Source of the DNA: Teichococcus vastitatis
GTDB taxonomy: Bacteria; Pseudomonadota; Alphaproteobacteria; Acetobacterales; Acetobacteraceae
Length of the DNA stretch: 64,000 nucleotides
Direction of reading: 5' to 3'
Assembly (NCBI RefSeq): GCF_003604215.1
Contig: NZ_QXGS01000001.1
Coordinates: forward strand, 62,001 to 126,000
In this document: positions 42,715 to 50,953 of the stretch, one piece after another
Position numbering within the stretch: the stretch's first letter is position 1
How the letters are laid out: the number at the start of each line of letters is the position of its first letter
Notes under the pieces: model-generated
Seen by the model: only the letters and a program-made list of their open reading frames with translations
What the model was told of the DNA's origin: nothing
Database searches by the model: none
Position numbers and translations under genes: made by a program

Positions 42715-44097
42715 TCACGCCGGCTCGCGCATTCGCGCGCGGTCGCCGAGCCGCACCAGCATCCGGTCTGCCGCCAGCATCACGATCAGCGACAGCCCGA
42801 CCAGCGGAAACACGATCCCGCCCAGCACCAGGATCGCCACCACGCCGCGCAGCACCCGCCGCTCGCGCGGCAAGGGCGGCACGCCCAGCGCCCCGCGCGG
42901 CCGGCGCTTCCACCACATCACCGCGCCACTGACGCAGAGCACCACGATGCCGAGGCAGACGATCACCAGCCCGAGCTGGTTCGCCAAACCCCATTCCTGC
43001 CCCAGATGCACGTTGATGCCCCATTCCAGCGCCCGGCCGGCCGGTCCGTAATCGGCATAGCCCATGTCCAGCAGCGGCTGGCCGGAATACTGGTCCAGGT
43101 GCACCACGCGCTGCTGCGCCAGGTCGCTCGGGTAGACGGAGCCGGAATAGACGCCGCTGCCCCCGGCCGGCAGGGACACGGCGTAGCCCGGCGCCAAGCC
43201 CAGCCGGTCGAACTCCGCCACCGCGGCATCCAGCCCGATCGGCTCCGCCGCAGGATGCGTGGATCGTGGCAGGCGCGCCTGCTCCAGCGACCAGCTGGTG
43301 GGGGCGCTGTGGCCGAGATGCTCGTCCGACATCGGCAGGGCCACGCGCAGCCCGGCCGGGTAGCCGAAATCGTGACCGTTGGCCCATTGGTTCACCGCGC
43401 TGCCCCAGACGCCCGACCATGGCATGCCGGTGGCGGCCAGGAACACCAGGGCCAGGCCGACGAAGGCACCGGTCACCGCGTGCAGATCGCGCCAGAAGAT
43501 CCGCCGGCGCGGCGTGCCGCGCAGCGTCACCACCCCGCCCTTCTCCCGCGCGGGCCGCGGCCACCAGAGATACAGGCCGGTTCCGACCAGCAGAATGCTC
43601 CAGCCGGCGGCGATCTCGATCAGGCCATTGGCGACGGGGCCGAAGAAAGCCAGGGAGTGGATGCGGCGGACGATGCCCATCGCCGTGCCCTTCTCGGCGA
43701 TGGCGCCGAGCACCCGGCCGGAATAGGGATCGGCATACACCACCCTGCGCTCGCCGGTCGCATTGCGGATGGCGATCTCGGCCGAGGCGTCGGGCCGGGA
43801 TGGCGGGGTGTAGCGGAAAGCGGTGCCCGGCTCGGCGCGCAACGCGGCGGCGACCAGTTGCTGCGGCAACTGCCGCGGCGCGTCCTGCACCGCCACCCGC
43901 AGCTTGTCGTGGTGGATCAGCGCGTCCAGCTCGCCGTGAAAGGCGTAGAGCGCCCCGGTGACCGCGAGCAGGATCAGGAAGGGCAGCACCAGCAGGCCAG
44001 CATAAAAGTGCCAGCGCCAGACAGCGCGATACAGGTCGGGAACGCCGCCCGGGCGCCCGGACGCAGCCTTGGATGAGAACAACATGCCTGAGAACAT
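42715..44097 (-). CDS. PepSY-associated membrane protein (PiuB-like)
   Basis: A 460-residue inner-membrane protein of the PepSY_TM family, with four principal helices (about residues 22-45, 150-170, 200-222 and 350-375) and a final helix pair. It begins with the typical segment YRAVWRWHFYAGLLVLPFLI. Family marks include RIHSLAFFGPVANGLIEIAAG, WWPRPAREKG and RDLHAVTGAFVGLALVFLAA with conserved histidines. Members are often linked to siderophore or metal uptake and may be ferric reductases. ATG 44097 or 44085 may be the start. The DUF2946 gene lies directly upstream. Confidence 0.85.
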   Translation of the reverse strand: MFSGMLFSSKAASGRPGGVPDLYRAVWRWHFYAGLLVLPFLILLAVTGALYAFHGELDALIHHDKLRVAVQDAPRQLPQQLVAAALRAEPGTAFRYTPPSRPDASAEIAIRNATGERRVVYADPYSGRVLGAIAEKGTAMGIVRRIHSLAFFGPVANGLIEIAAGWSILLVGTGLYLWWPRPAREKGGVVTLRGTPRRRIFWRDLHAVTGAFVGLALVFLAATGMPWSGVWGSAVNQWANGHDFGYPAGLRVALPMSDEHLGHSAPTSWSLEQARLPRSTHPAAEPIGLDAAVAEFDRLGLAPGYAVSLPAGGSGVYSGSVYPSDLAQQRVVHLDQYSGQPLLDMGYADYGPAGRALEWGINVHLGQEWGLANQLGLVIVCLGIVVLCVSGAVMWWKRRPRGALGVPPLPRERRVLRGVVAILVLGGIVFPLVGLSLIVMLAADRMLVRLGDRARMREPA

Positions 44098-44155
44098 CCC
44101 GGAAGAAGGCGGCCGCGCCGGAGTGGCAGGGCCCGGAGGTCGGGGGGATGAGACG

Positions 44156-44542
44156 TCAGGCGTCGAAGGGTGGGGCGCGCGCGCCATAGGCGGTGCGGAG
44201 GGCGCCCGCCGGCAGCGGCTGCGCCGACGGCCAGCCGTGGAACAGCAGGCGGCCGGCCGGTGCGGGAAGCAGCGGCGCCACCGGCGGCAGCGCCGGCAGG
44301 CCGGCCTGGGCGATCCCGCAGGCCAGGATACAGCACAGGGCGTGCTGGTCGCGCCCGGGGTGCTCCTGCGGCGCCTCGCTTTTCGGCGGATGCAGGCTGC
44401 ACAGCACCGAAGGATTGACCGGGGCGCCGCGCGGGATCGCCGCCTCGGCACCCGCCATGAGCTGCAGGAACAGCGACAGGGACAAGAGGACGCACAGCAT
44501 CTCCCGTCCCAACGCCCGCCAGGTGTCCGGCCGCGTCCGCAT
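44156..44542 (-). CDS. DUF2946-like exported small protein
   Basis: A 128-residue protein with an N-terminal hydrophobic segment (about residues 14-32, LCVLLSLSLFLQLMAGAEAA) that may be a signal or anchor. The mature part has CSLHPP and a HALCCILACG cluster of four cysteines, a proline/alanine-rich linker, then a C-terminal YGARAPPF motif, as in DUF2946 proteins found beside TonB-dependent receptors and PepSY proteins. Metal binding, probably copper or iron, is a guess from the Cys/His cluster. It shares the strand and likely the transcript with the PepSY gene. Confidence 0.65.
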   Translation of the reverse strand: MRTRPDTWRALGREMLCVLLSLSLFLQLMAGAEAAIPRGAPVNPSVLCSLHPPKSEAPQEHPGRDQHALCCILACGIAQAGLPALPPVAPLLPAPAGRLLFHGWPSAQPLPAGALRTAYGARAPPFDA

Positions 44543-44619
44543 GCGGATCACCCTAACGGCGGCGCAGGATCCGGGGAAGTCAGGGGGCGAGAGCTCCGTT
44601 GACGAACCGGCAGGCCGTC

Positions 44620-45711
44620 TCAGGTGGCGAAGGCATGGGCATGGCGGGAATCCCATGCCACCGCCGCCGCGCCACCCGGCTCCGGCAGGGCGCCGCCGCC
44701 CACCGCCCGCTTGGCCAGGATCTCGCCGCCATCCCCGATCGACAGGCGAAGCCGGATGTGGTCGCCCTGGAAGATCGCTTCCTGCAGCGTGGCGGGCAGC
44801 GCCCCTTCCCCGAGATCCTCGGCGTTCACCGGCGCCACGGCGATGCGCTCGGGCCGGATCGCCACCATGCAGCGGTCCCCGGCGCCGCCGGTGTCGACGA
44901 TGCGCGCCTCCACCACCGGCCCGCAATCCAGGGCCACGCGCGTCATGTTGCCGTCCGAGCCGATGACGCGGCCCGGCAGCCGGTTGTTCTCGCCCACGAA
45001 GCCGGCGACGAAGGCATTGGCCGGCGCCTCGTAGATCCGCCGCGGCGCCGCCAGCTGCCGCACCAGCCCACCCTCGAACACGGCAATGCGGTCGGACAGC
45101 GTCAGCGCCTCGGCCTGGTCGTGCGTGACATACATCATGGTCAAGCCAAGCCGCTGATGCAGGGCGCGGATCTCGTACTGCATCTCCTCGCGCAGCGCCT
45201 TGTCGAGCGCGCCGAGCGGCTCGTCGAGCAGCACGATGGGCGGCTCGAACACCATCGCGCGCGCCAGGGCGATGCGCTGCTGCTGGCCGCCCGACAGCTG
45301 CGACGGACGGCGCTCGCCGAAGCCGTCCAGCCGCACCATCGACAGCGCGCGGGCGACGCGGGCGGCGCGGTCGGCCTTCGGCACGCCCCGGACCTCCAGC
45401 GGAAAGGCGACGTTCTCGGCCACCGACATGTGCGGAAACAGGGCGTAGGACTGGAACACCACGCCGATGCCGCGCTTGTGCGGCGGCAGCCGGGCGATGT
45501 CGCGCCCTTCCAGCAGGATGCGGCCTTCGCTGGGCAGCTCAAACCCCGCCAACATCATCAGCGTGGTGGTCTTGCCCGAGCCGGAAGGGCCGAGCAAGGT
45601 CAGCAGCTCGCCCTTCTCCACCGACAGGTCGAGCTGCTTCACCGCATAGCCGGATGCCGCCGGGCCATAGGCCTTGCGCACGCCTTCGAACCGCACCAGC
45701 GCCTCGGCCAT
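44620..45711 (-). CDS. ABC importer ATPase, PotA-like, without adjacent permeases
   Basis: A 363-residue ATPase of the spermidine/putrescine type. Walker A is GPSGSGKTT, the Q-loop VFQSYALFPHMSVAEN, the signature LSGGQQQR, Walker B IVLLDEPLGALDKALRE and the switch histidine VTHDQ. A C-terminal TOBE domain (about residues 270-360) has A-I-R-P-E-R. AGGAG precedes the ATG at 45711. No permease or binding-protein gene adjoins it. The PotBCD-like gene set at 33793-36840 lacks an ATPase, so it is the natural partner, about 8 kb away. Confidence 0.9.
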   Translation of the reverse strand: MAEALVRFEGVRKAYGPAASGYAVKQLDLSVEKGELLTLLGPSGSGKTTTLMMLAGFELPSEGRILLEGRDIARLPPHKRGIGVVFQSYALFPHMSVAENVAFPLEVRGVPKADRAARVARALSMVRLDGFGERRPSQLSGGQQQRIALARAMVFEPPIVLLDEPLGALDKALREEMQYEIRALHQRLGLTMMYVTHDQAEALTLSDRIAVFEGGLVRQLAAPRRIYEAPANAFVAGFVGENNRLPGRVIGSDGNMTRVALDCGPVVEARIVDTGGAGDRCMVAIRPERIAVAPVNAEDLGEGALPATLQEAIFQGDHIRLRLSIGDGGEILAKRAVGGGALPEPGGAAAVAWDSRHAHAFAT

Positions 45712-45820
45712 CCCCGCATCTCCTGTTGAGCCCGTGCCGGGTTGCATCGCGGCAGGCGGGGCGGCTTGTCAACCGGCTGCCCCGCCGCGACGCTGCATTC
45801 CGAAGCAAAGGAGGATCCGC

Positions 45821-46810
45821 ATGACAGAACCCAGCCTGACCGCGCGACGCGAGGGGGCCGTGGGCTGCCTGCTGATGAACCGGCCGCGCGCCATGAACGC
45901 CCTCGACATGGCGATGATCGACGGCTTCGCGGCGGCAATCCGGACATGGGGCGCCGACCCGTCGCTGCGCATGGTGCTGCTGGAAGGCGCCGGCGGCCGC
46001 GCCTTCTGCGCCGGCGGCGACGTGCGGCGCGTCCGCGAATTGGCGCTGGCGGGCGACACGGCCGGCATCGAGGCGTTCTTCGCCGCCGAATACGCGGTGA
46101 ACGGTGCCATCGCCGCCTTTGCCCAGCCCTGGGTCAGCCTGATCGACGGGGTCTGCATGGGGGGTGGCATCGGCGTCTCGGTGCATGGCAGCCACCGCGT
46201 GGTGTCCGAGCGGGCGCTGCTGGCCATGCCGGAAACCGCCATCGGCCTGTTTCCGGACGTGGGCACCAGCCATGTGCTGCCACGCCTGCCCGGCGGGGTC
46301 GGCCGGTGGCTGGCGCTGACCGGCGCGCGGCTGCGGGGCACCGAGGCGGTGGAGGCCGGGCTGGCAACCCATTTCGTTGCGTCGGAGCACCTGCCGGAGC
46401 TTCGCGCGGCACTGCTGTCGGAGGGTGACCCGGCGGCCATCAGGCGCTTCGCCGCTCCGGTGCCGCCGGGCCGCATCGCCGCGCTGCGCCCGGCCATCGA
46501 CCGTTGCTTCCGGCATGACCGCCGCCCGGCGATCGAGGCGGCGCTGCGGGCCGAGGGCACGGAATGGGCCGCCGAGCAGCTGGCGATTTTGGACCGGGTG
46601 TCGCCCACCTCGGTCGCGGTGACGCTGGAGCTGCTGAGGCGCGGCGCCACTCTGGACCTGCCGGACTGCCTGGAGATGGAACTGGCGCTTACACGTCGCG
46701 TCACTCGCCACGCCGATTTCGCCGAAGGCGTGCGCGCGGTGCTGGTGGATAAGGACAATGCGCCGCGCTGGCGGCCCGCGCCCGAGCGGGTGGCGGCGTT
46801 CTTCGCCTGA
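45821..46810 (+). CDS. Enoyl-CoA hydratase/isomerase family, 3-hydroxyisobutyryl-CoA hydrolase-like
   Basis: A 329-residue crotonase-fold enzyme. The oxyanion-hole motifs are GRAFCAGGDVRRVRELALAG and GVCMGGGIGVSVHGSHRVVS. The segment LLAMPETAIGLFPDVGTSHV with PRLPGG after it is characteristic of 3-hydroxyisobutyryl-CoA hydrolase in valine breakdown, where the FPDVG aspartate is catalytic. Its length is a little below the 350 residues usual for that family. AAAGGAGGATCC before the ATG is the strongest ribosome site in the area. It is divergent from the PotA-like gene. Confidence 0.88.
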   Translation: MTEPSLTARREGAVGCLLMNRPRAMNALDMAMIDGFAAAIRTWGADPSLRMVLLEGAGGRAFCAGGDVRRVRELALAGDTAGIEAFFAAEYAVNGAIAAFAQPWVSLIDGVCMGGGIGVSVHGSHRVVSERALLAMPETAIGLFPDVGTSHVLPRLPGGVGRWLALTGARLRGTEAVEAGLATHFVASEHLPELRAALLSEGDPAAIRRFAAPVPPGRIAALRPAIDRCFRHDRRPAIEAALRAEGTEWAAEQLAILDRVSPTSVAVTLELLRRGATLDLPDCLEMELALTRRVTRHADFAEGVRAVLVDKDNAPRWRPAPERVAAFFA

Positions 46811-46874
46811 GGCGATTGGAACGCCAGGGCCACGCCGGGCGTTGGAACCGGAGCCAGCCAGGAAAGGGGCCTTC

Positions 46875-47048
46875 ATGTCCGAGAAGCCGAAGGAAGGGCC
46901 GAAAGCGCGGTTTTCTGCCGAGGAAGCCAGTGAGGCCTACATCCCGCGCCCGCCCAGCGAGGACGAGCAGAACAAGGTGAGCGAGGCGCAGGAACTGATC
47001 ACCGACGAATGGACCGGCGATCCGCTGCCCGCCAAGCCGAAGACCTGA
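46875..47048 (+). CDS. 57-residue acidic, disordered small protein
   Basis: A short frame, MSEKPKEGPKARFSAEEASE onward, rich in Glu, Lys and Pro and lacking hydrophobic segments. The ribosome site AGGAAAGG is well placed. It follows the hydrolase gene by 64 bases on the same strand and ends 12 bases before a converging carrier gene. No family is recognised; similar small proteins occur in related alphaproteobacteria only by my recollection. Coding is supported by the clear ribosome site and compact composition. Confidence 0.6.
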   Translation: MSEKPKEGPKARFSAEEASEAYIPRPPSEDEQNKVSEAQELITDEWTGDPLPAKPKT

Positions 47049-47060
47049 CCAAGCAGCCTG

Positions 47061-48236
47061 TCAGCCGGCAGCCGCACCCTTCCGGCGGATCAGCGCCGCC
47101 ATGGCGAAGCCGGCGGCCGAGACCAGCAGCGCCGCGCCGAACACCGCGGCGTGGCTTTCCGCGGTGGCGCGGAACAGCGCCGCCAGCGCGAAGCCACTGA
47201 TCGCCTGCGCCGCCGCGTATACCGCTGTGGCGCGGGCCCAGAGCAGCCCCGCCGCCGGCCCCGCCTGCTCGCGCGAGGCGGTCAGGGCCACGGCGGAGAT
47301 GCCGACGCCGGCGAAGCCGCATAGCGGCGCCGCCAGCAGCACCGCGATGCTGCCCGGCACCAGGCTCACCCCTAGCGCCAGCATCTGCACCACCATCCAG
47401 GCCAGCATCGCCGGGCGCCCGCCGAGCCGGCCCGCCAGGCTTCCCCCGATCAGCGTTCCAGCGACGCCGCCGCATCCGAACAACACCCAGAGCAGGGCCA
47501 CCAGCGCGCCGCTCAGGCCGTGGCCCCGCACCGCGAAATCCGCCAGGTACACCATGGGTGCCGCCATGCCGGCCCCGGACAGGCCATAGGCTGCCAGCAG
47601 CGCCACTGCCGGCGGCGCCCGCAGCCCGGATGGCAGCCGGGTCAGGCCCGGCGGCGGCGTGGGCCAGGCAGGGCGCAGGGCCAGCCAGATCAGCGCCGCG
47701 AGCCCCGCCAGGCCCAGCCAGGCCGCCACCACGCCGGCGGCCAGCAGCGCCGGCACCGCCAGGGCCCCCAGCATGATGCCGCAGCCCACCCCGGACATCA
47801 CCAGCCCGCCGGCGGCGCCACGCCGCTCCGGCGGCGTCACCGCCTGCACGGCGGGCCCAGCGAGCGCCATCATCAGGCCACCTGCCAGGCCGGCGAGACC
47901 GCGCCACGGAACCATCCAACCGAGTCCCCAGGGCAGCGCACAGGCCAGAAAGGACAGCACCACCAGCGCCATGCCGAGGTCCAGCGCCGCCGGCACGCCC
48001 AGCCTGCGCCCAACTGCCCGGCCGCCGAGGGCGCCCAGGAGATAGCCGAAGAAATTGCAGGCGCCGAGCAGCCCCGCCCCGGCCCCATCCAACCAGCCGG
48101 CGCTGACCAGCGCCGGAAACAGCGGCACATAGGCGAAGCGGGCCAGCCCCACCCCCACCGACAGGCTGCCAGCCCCGGCCAGCGGCGTGCGCCATGCGGC
48201 CACCGGCGGACGCGCCGCCACGGCTGGTTCCGTCAC
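47061..48236 (-). CDS. MFS transporter, YbfB/YjiJ family
   Basis: A 391-residue inner-membrane carrier with about twelve hydrophobic segments. The N-terminal SVGVGLARFAYVPLFPALVS and the following G-x-L-G-A-x-N-F-F-G-Y-L-L-G-A motif are typical for the YbfB/YjiJ (MFS_4) family. GTG 48236 is the preferred start, since GGAGAAG lies eight bases upstream; an ATG at 48257 would add seven residues. The substrate is unknown; related carriers are often assigned to sugars or exporter functions without evidence. Confidence 0.85.
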   Translation of the reverse strand: MTEPAVAARPPVAAWRTPLAGAGSLSVGVGLARFAYVPLFPALVSAGWLDGAGAGLLGACNFFGYLLGALGGRAVGRRLGVPAALDLGMALVVLSFLACALPWGLGWMVPWRGLAGLAGGLMMALAGPAVQAVTPPERRGAAGGLVMSGVGCGIMLGALAVPALLAAGVVAAWLGLAGLAALIWLALRPAWPTPPPGLTRLPSGLRAPPAVALLAAYGLSGAGMAAPMVYLADFAVRGHGLSGALVALLWVLFGCGGVAGTLIGGSLAGRLGGRPAMLAWMVVQMLALGVSLVPGSIAVLLAAPLCGFAGVGISAVALTASREQAGPAAGLLWARATAVYAAAQAISGFALAALFRATAESHAAVFGAALLVSAAGFAMAALIRRKGAAAG

Positions 48237-48260
48237 GCCCGCTTCTCCGGGCGGCATGGA

Positions 48261-48539
48261 TCAGGGCCGGGCGAGGCCGGGGACCGGCTCTTCCCGCGCG
48301 GCCCGCAGGGCGCGGCGCAGCCGCGTGGCGCCGGCCCGGAAATGCTCGGCCTGGCAGAGCGCCTGCCCTTCCAGGCCCAGGCTGAGCGCGGGTTCGACCC
48401 GCCCGCGCGGGTGACGCGCCAGCCGGTCGGCGAGCGAGATGCAATCCATCCTGGTGGGCGAAAGAACCCGAACCTCCTGCGCCGCCGCGGAGCCGGCCAG
48501 AAGCAACAGCAGAAGCATGCCGGGCGGCAGCATCGACAT
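48261..48539 (-). CDS. Small exported protein of unknown function
   Basis: A 92-residue protein with a clear signal peptide (MSMLPPGMLLLLLLAGSAAA) and a mature chain of about 70 residues containing two cysteines (MDCISLADR and ALCQAEHF) that could form a disulfide. It resembles no family I know. It follows the histidine kinase gene by 58 bases on the same strand, so it may be a periplasmic accessory or target of that two-component system. Frame and start are supported by the signal peptide. Confidence 0.55.
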   Translation of the reverse strand: MSMLPPGMLLLLLLAGSAAAQEVRVLSPTRMDCISLADRLARHPRGRVEPALSLGLEGQALCQAEHFRAGATRLRRALRAAREEPVPGLARP

Positions 48540-48597
48540 GCCGCGCAATCTGGCGCTTCCCGAATTGCCCGGCGATGGTTGGGGGATGAAGCCTCGG

Positions 48598-50034
48598 TCA
48601 TGCCTCGGCCGCGGCAGGCTCCGCCGCGGCAGGCAGGCGGAACAGCACCGCCAAGCCGGGCCGCTCCGGAGGGCCGCCGGCATCGGCGAACCACAAGGTG
48701 CCCCCATGCATCTGCACCACGGCCCGCACCAGCGAGAGACCGAGGCCGGAACCCGGCGTGGTGCGCGCAGCATCGGCGCGGAAGAAGCGCTCGCCGACCC
48801 GGGCCCGGTCCGGCACCGACAGGCCGGGTCCCTGATCGGCAACCCGCACCAGCACCGAACCGCCGTTCAGCACTGCGGCGATGCGGATGGTGGCACCCGG
48901 CGGGCTGAACTTCACGGCGTTGTCCAGCAGGTTGGCCAGCACCTGCAGCAGCAGGTCGCGATCGCCCAGCAGGGGCAGCGTGTCCGGCCACTCGGTTTCG
49001 AGCACCTGGCCATGCGCCTCGGCGGAGGCGCCGTATAACTCCGCCGCATCCGCCAGCAGCAGGGCGAGGTCGAGCGGCGCGAAGGCGGCGCGGCGCGCGC
49101 CATGCTCCACCTCGGCAATGCGCAGCACCGCCTGGAAGACGCGGGTGACGTTGTCGAGGTCGGCAATGCCCCGCTCGATCGCGCCACGCAGCGCCGCCGG
49201 ATCGTCATGCTCGTCGAGCAGCGCTTCCTCCAGGCCGTTGCGGGCGCGGGCGATGGGGTGCCGCAGGTCGTGGGCGATGGCGTCCGAAACCCCGCGCACG
49301 CCATCCATCAGCTGCGCGATGCGGTCCAGCATAGTGTTCATGCTGGCGCCCAGCCGGTCGAATTCATCATCATGTGGCGACAGCGGCACGCGCGGCGACA
49401 GGTCGCCGCCGGCGATCAGCACCGCGGTGCCGGAGGCCGCGGCCAGCCGGCGCTCCAGCGCCCGGCGCATCAGCCACGCCCCGATCACGGCGCAAACCAG
49501 TGCGGCGCCGGTGGCCCAAGCCAGGCCCTCGGTCAGCAGGTCGCGCAGCTGCTGCTTCTCGCCCACCTCGCGGCCGACGGCGAGGCGGCCGCCATCCGGC
49601 AGTTCCACCAGCAGCAGCCGGCCATCACCCGGCGGGCCATCCTCATGATTCAGCGTGACGCTCTGCCAGGCGGAATTGCCGTCGCGCTGCGGCAGCTCGG
49701 CCAAATTTCCGGCCAAGCGCGCGCCGCTGGCGTCCTGTAGCAGGTACAGGGTCTGGCCTTCCGCATCGACGGCCAGGCGTTCCTCGATGGCCTCCGCCAC
49801 GGAGCCGGATCCGTCGTCACGCCAGCGTTCGGTCAGGGCGTGCGCATCGGCCCGGATGGCGGCATCGGTCTGCCGCTCCAGCGCACCGGCGGTGCCCCAC
49901 CACAGCACCCCCCCGAAGGCCAGCGCGGCCAGCAGGAACACGGCGGCGAACAAGGCCGCGAAGCGGAAGCCGGCGGAGGAGAACAACCGCCAGACCGGCC
50001 CCGGATGCTGCCGGCGTGGCCGGGCTTCCAGCAT
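48598..50034 (-). CDS. Two-component sensor histidine kinase
   Basis: A 478-residue membrane kinase. Two helices (about residues 24-46 and 169-189) bracket a periplasmic sensor of about 120 residues; a HAMP domain (about 190-240), a dimerisation domain with H255 in DAIAHDLRHPI, and an ATPase domain follow. The N box is DNAVKF, G1 is DQGPGL and G2 is GSGLGLSL. It is encoded ten bases after its response regulator on the same strand. The overall layout is like that of QseC/TctE-type kinases, but the signal is unknown. Confidence 0.92.
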   Translation of the reverse strand: MLEARPRRQHPGPVWRLFSSAGFRFAALFAAVFLLAALAFGGVLWWGTAGALERQTDAAIRADAHALTERWRDDGSGSVAEAIEERLAVDAEGQTLYLLQDASGARLAGNLAELPQRDGNSAWQSVTLNHEDGPPGDGRLLLVELPDGGRLAVGREVGEKQQLRDLLTEGLAWATGAALVCAVIGAWLMRRALERRLAAASGTAVLIAGGDLSPRVPLSPHDDEFDRLGASMNTMLDRIAQLMDGVRGVSDAIAHDLRHPIARARNGLEEALLDEHDDPAALRGAIERGIADLDNVTRVFQAVLRIAEVEHGARRAAFAPLDLALLLADAAELYGASAEAHGQVLETEWPDTLPLLGDRDLLLQVLANLLDNAVKFSPPGATIRIAAVLNGGSVLVRVADQGPGLSVPDRARVGERFFRADAARTTPGSGLGLSLVRAVVQMHGGTLWFADAGGPPERPGLAVLFRLPAAAEPAAAEA

Positions 50035-50044
50035 GGCGATGCGG

Positions 50045-50725
50045 TCAGCCCTCGCCCCGGATCATGTAGCCCGCGTTGCGCACGGTGTGGATCAGCGGCT
50101 TGTCGAAGCCCTTGTCCAGCTTCTGGCGCAGGCGCGAGACATGCACGTCGATGACGTTGGTCTGGGGGTCGAAATGGTAGTCCCAGACCTTCTCCAGCAG
50201 CATGGTGCGGGTGACGACCTGGCCGGCATGGCGCATCAGGTGCTCCAGCAGGCGGAACTCGCGCGGCTGGATGTCGATCTTCTTGCCGCCGCGCGTCACC
50301 GTGCGGGACAGCAGGTCCAGCTCCAGATCGGCCACCCGCAGCCGCGTGGCGGGCGCATCCACCGCCGGGCGGCGCCCCAGCGCCTCGACCCGCGCCAGCA
50401 GCTCGGCGAAGGCGAAGGGCTTCACCAGGTAGTCGTCGCCGCCGGCCTTCAGCCCTTTCACCCGCTCATCCACCCCGGCCAGCGCCGACAGGAACAGCAC
50501 CGGCGTGTGGTTGCCCTGGGTGCGGAGCGTTTCCACCAGCCTGACGCCATCGACGCCGCCGGGCAGCATGCGGTCGAGCACGAGCAGGTCGAAGCCCTCG
50601 CTGGCGGCCATGAACAGGCCGTCGCGGCCATTCTGCGCATGCTCCACCGTGTGGCCGGCCTCCTGAAGGCCCTTGCGCACGAACCGGCCGACCTCGGCAT
50701 CGTCTTCCACCAGCAGGATGCGCAT
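50045..50725 (-). CDS. OmpR-family response regulator
   Basis: A 226-residue regulator with an N-terminal receiver (phosphoacceptor D51 in LLVLDRMLPGG, switch S80, K102 in YLVKPF) and a C-terminal winged helix (about residues 130-224; LEKVWDYHFDPQTNVIDVHV is the recognition area). It shares a transcript with the following histidine kinase gene. Two-component systems with this order commonly control membrane or metal-stress genes, but no target site is identified. The start at 50725 is fixed by the REC domain boundary. Confidence 0.93.
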   Translation of the reverse strand: MRILLVEDDAEVGRFVRKGLQEAGHTVEHAQNGRDGLFMAASEGFDLLVLDRMLPGGVDGVRLVETLRTQGNHTPVLFLSALAGVDERVKGLKAGGDDYLVKPFAFAELLARVEALGRRPAVDAPATRLRVADLELDLLSRTVTRGGKKIDIQPREFRLLEHLMRHAGQVVTRTMLLEKVWDYHFDPQTNVIDVHVSRLRQKLDKGFDKPLIHTVRNAGYMIRGEG

Positions 50726-50916
50726 GGTGTGCTTACTCCATCTTGCGGGCCTGCGCGGCCGCTGCGCCCGACAGTCCGGCGGGCTTTCGCTGGTCCCGCC
50801 AAGGCCAGGCCACCGGCTGGCCGGGCACAAGATGCCCTGCCCCGGGCCTTCATGCCAGAGCCCCTGACATTGTGGCCCGAGGCTTGCGGGTCGTGCCCGG
50901 AGTGCTTATGAGTGTC

Positions 50917-50932
50917 AGATGCGAATGCATCT
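50917..50932. promoter_or_regulatory. Inverted repeat upstream of the siderophore-interacting protein gene
   Basis: AGATGC-GAAT-GCATCT lies 22 bases upstream of the ATG at 50954, in a local AT-richer patch (TGAGTGTCAGATGCGAATGC). The 6-4-6 layout is reminiscent of an iron-response operator. Whether a Fur- or Irr-type protein binds cannot be decided by eye. Confidence 0.35.
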
Positions 50933-50953
50933 CACTATCGTCTTTCCCGCCGA

